Assembly (NCBI GenBank): GCA_017964785.1
Contig: JAGCRH010000030.1
Span: forward strand, 1-47,662
Direction of reading: 5' to 3'
DNA from: Prevotella sp.
Lineage (GTDB): Bacteria; Bacteroidota; Bacteroidia; Bacteroidales; Bacteroidaceae
DNA: 47,662 nt
The position numbers were made by a program, and so were the translations under genes. Under the pieces are notes generated by a model that worked only from the letters and a program-made list of their open reading frames with translations, had not been told where the DNA came from and did not search any database. This document shows, one piece after another, positions 1 to 8,164 of this stretch. Positions within the stretch are counted from its first letter, which is position 1; each line of letters opens with the position of its first letter.

Positions 1-1277
1 ATGGCAAGGGTGCTGTGACCATCGCCACCAACATGGCCGGTCGTGGTACCGATATCAAACTCTCGCCAGAGGTGAAGGCTGCAGGCGGTCTCGCCATCAT
101 CGGTACAGAAAGACATGAGAGCCGTCGTGTGGACAGACAGTTGAGAGGTCGTGCCGGTCGTCAGGGAGACCCGGGAAGTTCCGTGTTCTATGTCTCCCTC
201 GAAGACAAACTGATGCGTCTGTTCGCCTCTGAGCGTATCGCCTCAGTGATGGACCGCTTAGGCTTCAAGGACGGAGAGATGATTGAGAGTCCGATGATCT
301 CGAAGAGCATTGAGCGCGCCCAGAAGAAAGTGGAGGAAAACAACTTCGGTATCCGTAAGCGACTTATCGAGTACGATGACGTGATGAACAAGCAGCGTAC
401 CGTCATCTATGAGAAGCGTCGTCACGCCCTCATGGGAGAACGTATCGGCATGGATATCGCGAATATCATCTGGGACCGTGTCGTGAACATCATTGAGAAC
501 AACGACTATCAGGGTTGTAAGGAAGAGTTCCTGCACATCCTCTCGATGGAGGTGCCCTTTACCAGCGATGAGTTCATCAACCAGCCACGTGAGGTGCTGA
601 CAGAGAATGCATTTCAAGCTGCCATCGGTAACTTCAACCGCAGGATGGAGAAGGTACAGAGCATCGCCCAGCCCATCATCAAGAACGTCTATGAGAACCA
701 GGGACACATGTACGAGCGTATCATGGTACCCCTGACTGACGGTCGTAGGATGTTCAATATCCCCTGTAACCTAAAGGAAGCCTACGAGACCGAGTCGAAG
801 TCGGTGGTGAAGGAGTTCGAGAAGGCCATCCTCTTGCACATCATCGATGATGCCTGGAAGGAGAACCTGCGCCAACTCGATGAACTGAAGCACTCTGTAC
901 AGAATGCCTCGTACGAGCAGAAAGACCCCTTGCTCATCTTCAAACTCGAGAGTGCCAAGGTGTGGGATACGATGATCAACGAGATGTACAACCGTATCAC
1001 CTCTATCCTCACCCGTGCCCAGATACCTGAGGTGCAACAGGTGCAGGAGGCAGCCCCTGAGCAACGCACCCAGCGCCAGCAGTATACGGAGAGTAAGCAG
1101 AATATCGGTGAGGAGCAACTCACGGATCCCGGGCAGGCCGCTGCTGCCCGCAGCGACACCCGTGCCCAGCAACCCAGGACCCCAATCATCAAGGACAAAC
1201 TGCCGGGACGTAATGATCCTTGTCCTTGCGGCTCAGGCAAGAAGTTCAAGAACTGCCACGGGAAAGGCATTGTATAG
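1..1277 (+). CDS. secA: Preprotein translocase ATPase SecA, C-terminal part (5' end outside window)
   Basis: SecA is the motor ATPase that pushes preproteins through SecYEG. The frame is open from the window edge and reads [20 protein letters not shown], the conserved region of the second helicase-like nucleotide-binding domain, so the true start lies upstream and the internal GTG at 15 is not a start. Arginine-finger-type sequence follows ([15 protein letters not shown]), then the helical scaffold and wing ([26 protein letters not shown]). A Q/E/A-rich linker leads to the C-terminal zinc-binding tail [14 protein letters not shown], which in the family binds SecB or ribosomes and lipid. About 425 residues are present and the gene is intact to its stop. 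The ABC ATPase gene follows after 34 bp with no terminator between, so co-transcription is likely. Identification is secure. Confidence 0.97.
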   Translation, partial: GKGAVTIATNMAGRGTDIKLSPEVKAAGGLAIIGTERHESRRVDRQLRGRAGRQGDPGSSVFYVSLEDKLMRLFASERIASVMDRLGFKDGEMIESPMISKSIERAQKKVEENNFGIRKRLIEYDDVMNKQRTVIYEKRRHALMGERIGMDIANIIWDRVVNIIENNDYQGCKEEFLHILSMEVPFTSDEFINQPREVLTENAFQAAIGNFNRRMEKVQSIAQPIIKNVYENQGHMYERIMVPLTDGRRMFNIPCNLKEAYETESKSVVKEFEKAILLHIIDDAWKENLRQLDELKHSVQNASYEQKDPLLIFKLESAKVWDTMINEMYNRITSILTRAQIPEVQQVQEAAPEQRTQRQQYTESKQNIGEEQLTDPGQAAAARSDTRAQQPRTPIIKDKLPGRNDPCPCGSGKKFKNCHGKGIV

Positions 1278-1311
1278 TTATTGTTTATAGTTTAATGTTT
1301 ATAGTTTATAG

Positions 1312-2022
1312 ATGATTACAATAAGCAATTTAAAAAAGGCATTTGGCAAGACGGTGGCCTGCGATATCCCTGAGTTTACGATTAATGATGGGGATATTCT
1401 CGGTCTTGTGGGTAATAACGGCGCTGGAAAGACTACGCTCTTCCGCATGATCCTCGACCTGCTCAAGCCCGACGAGGGGACGGTGACCCTCGATGGCATC
1501 AACCCCGCAGAGAGTGAGGAGTGGAAAGACCAGACTGGCGCTTACGTGGATGAAGGCTTCCTCATCGACTTTCTGACACCGGAGGAATATTTTGCCTTTC
1601 TCGGCAAAGTGAATAACATCTCTCAGGAAGAGGTGGAGGAACGCCTGAAGCCCTACGAGCGACTGGCCAGTGACGAGATCTTCGGGCAGAAGAAACTCAT
1701 CCGTAACCTCTCGGCAGGAAACAAGCAGAAGGTGGGTATCATCGCCGCCCTGTTTATGACCCCCAAACTGGTTATCTTGGACGAGCCCTTTAATTTCCTT
1801 GACCCGTCATCGCAGAATGTGTTGAAGCACGTGCTGACAGCCTATGCCAAGGATAATCAGGCCACGCTGCTCATCTCCAGTCATAACCTGGCCCACACGA
1901 TCGACATCTCCTCCCGCATCGCCCTGTTGGAGAAAGGCCGCATCATCCGTGACCTGCCCAACGAGTCGGGTAGTGCCAAGACAGAACTGGAAAACTACTT
2001 TGAGACAGAAGCAGAGGGTTAA
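1312..2022 (+). CDS. ABC transporter ATP-binding protein (orphan ATPase)
   Basis: This 236-residue protein is a single ABC ATPase domain. Walker A is GNNGAGKTT near residue 35, the signature LSAGNKQKVG lies near 133, Walker B LVILDEPF near 153, and the H-loop is in LISSHNL. Its closest look is to ATPases of ABC-2 type exporters (CcmA/YhaQ-like), which need a separate membrane partner. None is present: the gene upstream is secA and the downstream neighbour is convergent and secreted. The substrate therefore cannot be inferred. The start lies 34 bp after the secA stop, and the gap is filled with an imperfect repeat of GTTTATAGTTTA. No promoter is visible, so it is probably transcribed with secA. 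Its TAA stop shares the palindrome TTAA (2019-2022) with the stop of the opposing gene. Confidence 0.88.
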   Translation: MITISNLKKAFGKTVACDIPEFTINDGDILGLVGNNGAGKTTLFRMILDLLKPDEGTVTLDGINPAESEEWKDQTGAYVDEGFLIDFLTPEEYFAFLGKVNNISQEEVEERLKPYERLASDEIFGQKKLIRNLSAGNKQKVGIIAALFMTPKLVILDEPFNFLDPSSQNVLKHVLTAYAKDNQATLLISSHNLAHTIDISSRIALLEKGRIIRDLPNESGSAKTELENYFETEAEG

Positions 2023-2552
2023 TCCCCACTGCCTTTCAATTCTTCAGGTATGGCAATTGCCTGATGGACTTGCACCTCGCAAGTACCGTCAGGCAATTCT
2101 CGTGACATGACCAGTACAGGAAACACGCTCTTCAGGGTCTCCAGGGATAAACTCTTGATGCGGCCTTCCAAGGCGACTTTGCTCTCCGTTTCACCGTCAC
2201 CACCCTGCAGATTTGTTTGAGAGACCGTTGTTACTGAGGCGATAAGGGTATTCATACGTCTTACAATAGCCCCATTGGCTCTGGCACTCGCACTGGTAAG
2301 GCCCGAGTGATAGGTCTTCGACTTCTGCGTGGCAGACTCCACGATATAGCCCGTATGATTTGTATAATACAGGAAATCTGCCACTTGCTCTTCCAGCGTC
2401 TTGTCGCCCTTATTGACAGTCCAACCCTCCTTCTTGAAGGCCTTGGCCTGTTTCTTGGCCTCTTTCGTCACGGTGGACTGTGCCCAGGATGCCGGCATCA
2501 GGAATGCTGTCATCAACAAGACCATCATTATTCTCATTTTCTTACTTTTCAT
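2019..2552 (-). CDS. Small exported protein, LPP20-like character
   Basis: This 177-residue protein has a clear signal peptide (MKSKKMRIMMVLLMTAFLMP, cleavage likely after ASWAQ). The mature part begins with a Lys-rich stretch (KEAKKQAKAFKKEGW) and continues with a region containing SARANGAIVRRMNTLIASVTT. I do not recognise a named family with certainty. The pattern of a secreted protein with a helical Ala-rich segment resembles the LPP20-like protein encoded at 8165-10015, and the two may be distant relatives. The start at 2552 (ATG) is preferred to the in-frame GTG at 2555. A TAnnTTTG box on the minus strand at 2583-2576 gives a short leader. The gene is divergent from the PEGA-domain gene and convergent with the ABC ATPase. 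Its function is unknown. Confidence 0.8.
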   Translation of the reverse strand: MKSKKMRIMMVLLMTAFLMPASWAQSTVTKEAKKQAKAFKKEGWTVNKGDKTLEEQVADFLYYTNHTGYIVESATQKSKTYHSGLTSASARANGAIVRRMNTLIASVTTVSQTNLQGGDGETESKVALEGRIKSLSLETLKSVFPVLVMSRELPDGTCEVQVHQAIAIPEELKGSGD

Positions 2553-2575
2553 CACTTTTTTCCGTTAGTTTATCG

Positions 2576-2607
2576 CAAAGATATACTTTTTTTATAGATA
2601 AGACAAA
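2576..2607 (-). promoter_or_regulatory. Bacteroidetes-type promoter for the gene ending at 2019
   Basis: On the minus strand the -7 box TATCTTTG occupies 2583-2576, and a TTTG -33 box lies at 2607-2604, 20 bp upstream. Transcription would start near 2569, about 17 nt before the ATG at 2552. Confidence 0.65.
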
Positions 2608-2646
2608 AAAAAACGCGCAAAAATGCTTTTCTTTAGAATTTTTTCG

Positions 2647-2654
2647 TATCTTTG
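2647..2654 (+). promoter_or_regulatory. -7 promoter box for the PEGA-domain gene
   Basis: TATCTTTG matches the Bacteroidetes TAnnTTTG element. The predicted transcription start near 2661 leaves a leader of about 34 nt before the ATG at 2695. The -33 element is not clear. Confidence 0.6.
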
Positions 2655-2694
2655 CACCAAAATGATATAAATTAACTAAAAATATAACTATAAG

Positions 2695-4242
2695 ATGAAA
2701 AGATTTCTTTTATCGATTGCAGTCAGTCTGGCCTTCACCACAGGTGTGGTGGCACAAGGACTGAAAGTTGTGGACTTCAAGTTGCTGGAGACCGACCTGA
2801 CAGCCAACACACATGGTACCTCTAAACAAGACCAGAATGGTGAGACAGCAGCCTTGATTAAGATTGTGACGCCCGAGCGCGGCTTTACCTTCGACGGTGG
2901 TTCGCTGGGTATAGTAGCCACTGAGGAGCATGCCGGCGAGATATGGCTCTATGTGCCACGTCGCGCCCAGAAACTCATCATCCGCCACCAGACCTTCGGT
3001 GTGCTGCGTGACTTCTTCTACCCCATCCCCATTGAGGGTGCCCGTACCTACGAGATGCTCATCGACATCGGTACAGGTCGCTATGCTACCATCACCACAC
3101 AGGTGGCCAAGGCCAACGTCTATATCGATGGTGAGAACTGTGGCGAGGCGCCTCTTTACAACAAGTACCTGAACTACGGTAAGCATACCATCCGTGCCAT
3201 CAAGGACCGTTACGAGGGTCAGGAGGAGGTTGTGCTGACCACCTCAGAGGAAGACAACAAGACCATGTTCGTGAATGTGAACATGCGCGATATGTCTGAC
3301 CACTTCGGTAATGTGAACGTGACCGTAGAGAACCAGGCCGACATCTGGTTTGAGGGTCGTAATGTGGGAACAGGCTACTGGCAGACCCAGTTGCGTGAAG
3401 GTACCTACGTGGTGGAGACCCGTAAGGTGGACTGCGATCCTGAGAAGACATCCTTCACCGTGGTGGCACAAAGGGACAACAACATCAAGGCCGCTCCCCC
3501 GTCACCCCACACCGGTATCCTGTCACTCTATACTCGTCCACGTGACGTCAGTGCCATCAGCAACGGCTCTACGCCCATCGACCTGAGCGAGGCGCACACC
3601 CTGCCCATCGGTACCTATCAGTTGGCACTCTCCCGTAAGGGCTATGTGTCCAAGAACGTGGAATATACCGTGAACCATAACGAGACCACCCGTGACACCA
3701 TCACCCTCGACCGTGTGAAGTACATCAAGCCCAATGCCTTCTATTTCGGTGCAGGCTACAGCATCCGTCAGATGGGTGGCATCACAGCACTCGCAGGTGC
3801 CGTCTATAATAACATTGACCTGGAGGTCAGTTACACCTTCGGCCTGAGCAATTCCAGCGACATACCCTGGTATTCCACCGATGGCAACGACACCTATCTG
3901 AGTACGATGAACTATAAGCGCTCCACCTTGGCCTTCAAACTGGGTTATCAGATGGAGTTGGACACCCATCTGGGCATCACCCCACAGTTGGGCTATGAGA
4001 TGGAACGCCTCTCAGGTACAGTGACTGACGGTACCAACACCTATGGCGACGGTTCCACAGCCAACTGTATCAGCATCGGAGCCAAACTGCTGTATGCTCC
4101 CATACAGAACCTGTATCTCTTTGCTACCCCAGCCTTCTCTATTGGCATGAGCAAGGACTCTAACTTCGAGCGACTTGTCGACAACAGCGACATCACTGCC
4201 GGAGGCTTCATGATGACCATCGGCGCCATCTTCAATTTCTAA
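2695..4242 (+). CDS. Exported PEGA-domain protein with C-terminal beta-barrel-like region
   Basis: The protein has 515 residues. The N-terminal signal peptide is MKRFLLSIAVSLAFTTGVVA, with cleavage before or after QG. The first third (DFKLLETDLTANTHGTSKQDQNGETAALIKI) is a pattern I associate with Bacteroidales exported proteins. PEGA-like beta domains follow: one around residues 142-175 (ANVYIDGENCGEAPLYNK, then GKHTIRAIKDRYEG), a second near 205-250 (ADIWFEGRNVGTGYWQTQLREGTY) and a third near 270-325 (LPIGTYQLALSRKGYVSK). PEGA repeats are extracellular and often tie to the cell surface. The last 170 residues alternate in beta-strand style (AFYFGAGYSIRQMGG, DLEVSYTFGL) and end in F, as outer-membrane barrels do. 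The molecular role is unknown. It heads a run of exported proteins and lies 40 bp before the BACON lipoprotein gene, so the two are probably co-transcribed. Confidence 0.85.
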   Translation: MKRFLLSIAVSLAFTTGVVAQGLKVVDFKLLETDLTANTHGTSKQDQNGETAALIKIVTPERGFTFDGGSLGIVATEEHAGEIWLYVPRRAQKLIIRHQTFGVLRDFFYPIPIEGARTYEMLIDIGTGRYATITTQVAKANVYIDGENCGEAPLYNKYLNYGKHTIRAIKDRYEGQEEVVLTTSEEDNKTMFVNVNMRDMSDHFGNVNVTVENQADIWFEGRNVGTGYWQTQLREGTYVVETRKVDCDPEKTSFTVVAQRDNNIKAAPPSPHTGILSLYTRPRDVSAISNGSTPIDLSEAHTLPIGTYQLALSRKGYVSKNVEYTVNHNETTRDTITLDRVKYIKPNAFYFGAGYSIRQMGGITALAGAVYNNIDLEVSYTFGLSNSSDIPWYSTDGNDTYLSTMNYKRSTLAFKLGYQMELDTHLGITPQLGYEMERLSGTVTDGTNTYGDGSTANCISIGAKLLYAPIQNLYLFATPAFSIGMSKDSNFERLVDNSDITAGGFMMTIGAIFNF

Positions 4243-4282
4243 TCTACACCTTATTATATATAATATATAAAGACGAAACGAT

Positions 4283-5290
4283 ATGAAAACAAGAAATATC
4301 ATAGCCATACTGGCCGCACTGCCCCTCGTGGCAGGATTTACAGGCTGTAAGTCAGATGAAGAGACCGAGGCCAAGCCCGCCAAGGAAATACTGATTGTGG
4401 AAGGCGGAAGCATTGAGTTCCGAGGCAATGAAACAGACAAGAGCGTAGCCATCAACGCCGACTGCGGTTGGACGGTGGAATACGAACAGGGCACCTTCGA
4501 TGGCAAACTCACCGTACAGCCCCTGAAGGGCAGTGGTCAGGGAACACTGGTCATCACGGCCGATGAGAACACCTCCACGAGTGAGCGTACAGCATCCATC
4601 ACGCTGACCTCTGACGGTGGTCTGAAACAGAAGATTGCCATCCGCCAGACCAGTGGCGATCCCGCCATGAACGTATCTAAAGGCACGTTCAACTTCGATG
4701 CCGTCCCCACTGAGTCGCAACTGCTCACCATCACCAGTAACACCAGTTGGAGCATCCAGATGCCATCAGGCGTCAACTGGCTGCACCTGGACAAGACCTC
4801 CGGTGGTAACGGTGCTGAAGCCATCGACCTCTCTGTTGATGAGATCCAGAGCGATGCCGACCGTTCCGCCACGCTGACCATCAAGTATGGCAGCAACAGC
4901 ACCGAGGTTGTGGTGAACCAAAAAGGAAAGACGAATATCGAACTGTCCGTCTCTCCCAATGAGTTGCCCTACTTCCAGGCAGAAGGTGGTTCACAGATGT
5001 TCCAAGTGACCAGTAATGCTTCTTGGCGTGCCTATGTCCCCTCTTCAGCCCAGTCATGGCTGAGGGTAGAGCCCACTGAGGGCGTCGGTAATGGTGAGGT
5101 AAGAGTAACTGTCACCGAGAACCCCAACCCCGAACGTGAGCGCCTCTCTTTGGTCATCATCATTGCCGGATCCCAGAGTCCGAAGCAGGGCGATGTCCTC
5201 GTACAGCAGTACCGTGGCAATGAGGAGAACACCCAGCGTGAGCCAGACGAGGGCGACAATCCCGATCCGACACTCTCGCGCAAGCGCTAA
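4283..5290 (+). CDS. BACON-domain lipoprotein
   Basis: This 335-residue protein has a lipoprotein signal peptide whose lipobox ends in GFTGC. The cysteine is followed by KSDEE, an acid-rich sequence like the lipoprotein export signals that send Bacteroidetes lipoproteins to the cell surface. Three BACON-type beta domains of about 85-90 residues can be read. Their shared core is S-x(6-10)-l-x-V-x-SN-x-SW followed by W-L-x-(L/V)-x-P/K-x-x-G-x-G-x-G: near residues 45-125 (more divergent), 130-210 (NTSWSIQMPSGVNWLHLDKT) and 217-305 (NASWRAYVPSSAQSWLRVEP). BACON domains occur in surface glycan-acting and mucin-binding proteins. No catalytic domain is attached, so a binding or spacer role is the inference. 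The C-terminal tail (NTQREPDEGDNPDPT) is acidic and low complexity. A terminator follows at 5313-5353. Confidence 0.9.
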   Translation: MKTRNIIAILAALPLVAGFTGCKSDEETEAKPAKEILIVEGGSIEFRGNETDKSVAINADCGWTVEYEQGTFDGKLTVQPLKGSGQGTLVITADENTSTSERTASITLTSDGGLKQKIAIRQTSGDPAMNVSKGTFNFDAVPTESQLLTITSNTSWSIQMPSGVNWLHLDKTSGGNGAEAIDLSVDEIQSDADRSATLTIKYGSNSTEVVVNQKGKTNIELSVSPNELPYFQAEGGSQMFQVTSNASWRAYVPSSAQSWLRVEPTEGVGNGEVRVTVTENPNPERERLSLVIIIAGSQSPKQGDVLVQQYRGNEENTQREPDEGDNPDPTLSRKR

Positions 5291-5312
5291 AAGCCCTACA
5301 TAAACATACTGT

Positions 5313-5353
5313 AAGGGTCGGCATCTTTGTCGATGTCGGCCCTTCTTTTCTTT
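5313..5353 (+). terminator. Rho-independent terminator after the BACON lipoprotein
   Basis: Arms 5313-5325 (AAGGGTCGGCATC) and 5332-5344 (GATGTCGGCCCTT) form a 13-bp stem with two G-U pairs and a 6-nt loop. CTTTTCTTT follows. It separates the PEGA-BACON pair from the LamG gene. Confidence 0.8.
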
Positions 5354-5373
5354 AATGACAAACAAAAAAACGT

Positions 5374-8073
5374 ATGAAAAGAATATTTACCATTTTTGCA
5401 ATGATTTGTATGGCTTTTTGCGTTAATGCCCAGCCGGAACCTTATGCTGTGCTGGGCGACAGCAGCACCATACTGACGTTCTACTACGATGAAAAGAAGG
5501 CTGAGCGGAATGGCATGGATGTCAAGCCGACCACGTATACCTACGAGAACGATGAAATCAAAGACCTCATCACGCCTGACTGGTATGACTATCGTGACAA
5601 CATTAAGACCGTCGTGTTTGATGACTCCTTTGCCAACTGCTCTACACTCACCAGCACGGCATTCTGGTTCTTCGGATGCATCAACCTCACTTCCATCTCA
5701 GGCATTAATAATCTCAAGACCGACAACGTCACGGATATGGGATATATGTTCATTGGCTGTGAGAGTCTGGCAAACCTCGATATCAGCGGCTTCAACACCT
5801 CGAATGTGGAAACCTTCTACGCCATGTTTGCCAACTGCTCATCGCTGAGAGAACTCGATCTGACCAATTTCAACACAGCGAAGGCAACCCACATGAACGG
5901 CATGTTCTTCAGTTGTTCTGAATTAGAGACGATCTTCGTTGGTGAGGAATGGAGCACAGCCCACGTGACTGATGGCAGCGACATGTTTACGGACTGTAAT
6001 GCACTCGTTGGCTGGGAAGGCACACGCTACGATGAGAACCGTGTGGATCCAGCCTATGCCCACGTGGATGGCGGCACAGCCAATCCGGGTTACTTCACGG
6101 ACAAGGCTGCCATGGAGAGCCTCAGGAAAATGTTGTTCGACATGATTGCACAACTTGAAATGGAGACAAGTGTGTGCGAGTCATTGTTGGAGAGCAAAGA
6201 TCCGGAGAGGGCTTCCACCCTCTGGCAGGACATTAATTCCATCAAGGCTGCCATCGTGGATGTGAGTGTCCAAACGGAAGAATCAAAGACAAAGCCTGAG
6301 TTTGATGAATGTGAGAAGTATATCGACGTGATAGCCCATAAACTGAATGAGTTACGTCACGAAATAGAGAACTACAACAACACGCAAGAACCTGATCCCT
6401 ATGTCGACCCAGACATCGACAACAGTCTTGTGGCTTACTACCCCTTCAATGGCAATGCCAACGACGAGAGCGGACACGGGAACAATGGTGAGGTAATCGG
6501 TCATGTGGAACTCGTTACCGACAGGCACGGAAATCCCAATGGGGCTTATCGCTTCTTTGGAGAGCCGTTCAACTACATATCCGTTCCTGACAAAGAGATA
6601 CTACATCTAAACAAATTCACCCTGAGTGCATGGGTCTATTCCGATGCTGAGGATTATAGTTACGGCTATCTTATCAACAAAGGCCGGGATATTGAAGACG
6701 GAGCCTATCGCCTATGTGTAAAAAGTGTGGGAGCAACCAATGAGTATGGCGGCATCAACGACGCATATATAGAGGGCAACCCGCAGGTGGGTGTCTGGCA
6801 CATGATAACTGGTACTGTGGAAGGAGACCAAGCCAAATACTATCTTGACGGTGTACTGATGGATGAGAGAACACTTTCAAATCCTTTTGTATATATGAAT
6901 ACTGAACCATTGACACTGGGTATGCATTATTATGCAGGTGTCCCTGATATGTGGGCCTATCCATTACTTGGTGTTTTGGATGATGTAAGGATATATAACA
7001 GAGTCATGTCTTCATCGGAGATAAAGGAATTATATTATCAGGAAAATGAGAATCAAAGTTTTGCCACTTTCGACGGACTGACGGCTTGGGTGAGCGGAGA
7101 GGCAACACTTGATGAAGCCTTTGTAGAGGTGGAAGGTGGTCGTGAGGCGGCTGCACAGACGATTGCTGCCATTGTATGGAAGAACACGACTCCGTTGACA
7201 ACTGATATGTTGCGAGGCATCAATAATCCGAACTTGCTGATCTATGTGGAGGCAGATTCACTGGCGCCACAGGGTTTCAAGAACGTCGTGGTGAATGGCG
7301 TGGCAAAGGAGATCGTGTTGGCGGATGCCACCTCAGGCAACAACAACTGGTACAGTCCACAATCGTTCAGAGCCGAGAAGATCAGTTACACCCGTAACTT
7401 CAGGCAGCGGACGGAGGTTGGCATCAGTCGCGGTTGGGAGAGCATTGCCCTACCCTTCACCGTGCAGACCATCACTCATGCGACACAGGGACTGATCACA
7501 CCATTCGGTGCAAACGGCACGAAGCACTTCTGGTTGCGCGGCTACTCGGCAGAGGGTCTCCGCAGGGCAACGGTGCTGGAGGCCAACACACCGTACGTCA
7601 TCTCCATGCCGAACGACACGGAGGTCTATCCTTACGAGTACAACCTCAACGGACAGGTCACCTTCACTGCAGAGAACACCACCGTGCCTGCCACACCGTC
7701 TGTGGAGGAGATGATGGTCGTCCGCGACCTCATCATCATGGTGCCCACCTTCCAGTATATACCTGTGAACGAATACACCTATGCCATCAATGTGGGCCAG
7801 ACTCGTGACAGTTATCCCGAGGGCAGCGTCTTTGCACGCGAATTCCGCGAATTACGTCCCTTCGAGGTCTACACCACTCACGGCGACAACCACGGCGCAA
7901 GGCCCAGGAACATCCGCATTACCGCCCAGCCCAATGAGGATATTACAGGAATCAAGAACGTTGAGAATGATGAGTTCGAGGGTGACTGGTTTACCATCGA
8001 GGGTTACAAGATGCAGGGCGAGCCCCAAAGGAAGGGCATCTATATACAAAACGGTAAAAAGGTGAAAAAATAA
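5374..8073 (+). CDS. Large exported BspA-like (DUF285) and LamG-domain surface protein
   Basis: The protein has 899 residues. The signal peptide is MKRIFTIFAMICMAFCVNAQ. Residues about 90-240 hold DUF285/BspA-type leucine-rich repeats, each with the pattern NVTDMGYMF, LDISGFNTSNVE, MFANCSSL and LDLTNFNTAK. Residues 245-345 are helical and charged. Residues about 350-560 form a LamG/concanavalin-like lectin domain (SLVAYYPFNGNANDESGHGN through GVLDDVRIYNRVMSSSEIKE), a fold often used for glycan binding. The remaining 300 residues are beta-rich and unassigned. The tail KGIYIQNGKKVKK resembles the short C-terminal sequence of Prevotella surface proteins that are type IX secretion candidates. The likely role is a surface adhesin or carbohydrate-binding protein; this is inference from domains. 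No promoter is visible in the 20 bp between the terminator and the ATG. Confidence 0.88.
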   Translation: MKRIFTIFAMICMAFCVNAQPEPYAVLGDSSTILTFYYDEKKAERNGMDVKPTTYTYENDEIKDLITPDWYDYRDNIKTVVFDDSFANCSTLTSTAFWFFGCINLTSISGINNLKTDNVTDMGYMFIGCESLANLDISGFNTSNVETFYAMFANCSSLRELDLTNFNTAKATHMNGMFFSCSELETIFVGEEWSTAHVTDGSDMFTDCNALVGWEGTRYDENRVDPAYAHVDGGTANPGYFTDKAAMESLRKMLFDMIAQLEMETSVCESLLESKDPERASTLWQDINSIKAAIVDVSVQTEESKTKPEFDECEKYIDVIAHKLNELRHEIENYNNTQEPDPYVDPDIDNSLVAYYPFNGNANDESGHGNNGEVIGHVELVTDRHGNPNGAYRFFGEPFNYISVPDKEILHLNKFTLSAWVYSDAEDYSYGYLINKGRDIEDGAYRLCVKSVGATNEYGGINDAYIEGNPQVGVWHMITGTVEGDQAKYYLDGVLMDERTLSNPFVYMNTEPLTLGMHYYAGVPDMWAYPLLGVLDDVRIYNRVMSSSEIKELYYQENENQSFATFDGLTAWVSGEATLDEAFVEVEGGREAAAQTIAAIVWKNTTPLTTDMLRGINNPNLLIYVEADSLAPQGFKNVVVNGVAKEIVLADATSGNNNWYSPQSFRAEKISYTRNFRQRTEVGISRGWESIALPFTVQTITHATQGLITPFGANGTKHFWLRGYSAEGLRRATVLEANTPYVISMPNDTEVYPYEYNLNGQVTFTAENTTVPATPSVEEMMVVRDLIIMVPTFQYIPVNEYTYAINVGQTRDSYPEGSVFAREFRELRPFEVYTTHGDNHGARPRNIRITAQPNEDITGIKNVENDEFEGDWFTIEGYKMQGEPQRKGIYIQNGKKVKK

Positions 8074-8090
8074 AAAAAAACCAAATTCTT

Positions 8091-8120
8091 TTGGGGTTTC
8101 AGATATAATATGTACCTTTG
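8091..8120 (+). promoter_or_regulatory. Promoter for the LPP20-like gene
   Basis: A TTG -33 element at 8091-8093, a spacer of exactly 19 bp and TACCTTTG at 8113-8120 match the Bacteroidetes consensus. Transcription is expected from about 8127, 38 nt before the ATG. Confidence 0.75.
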
Positions 8121-8164
8121 CACAATAAAATTTAAGAGCAAAAGGAACTAAGGCAACAAAAGAT

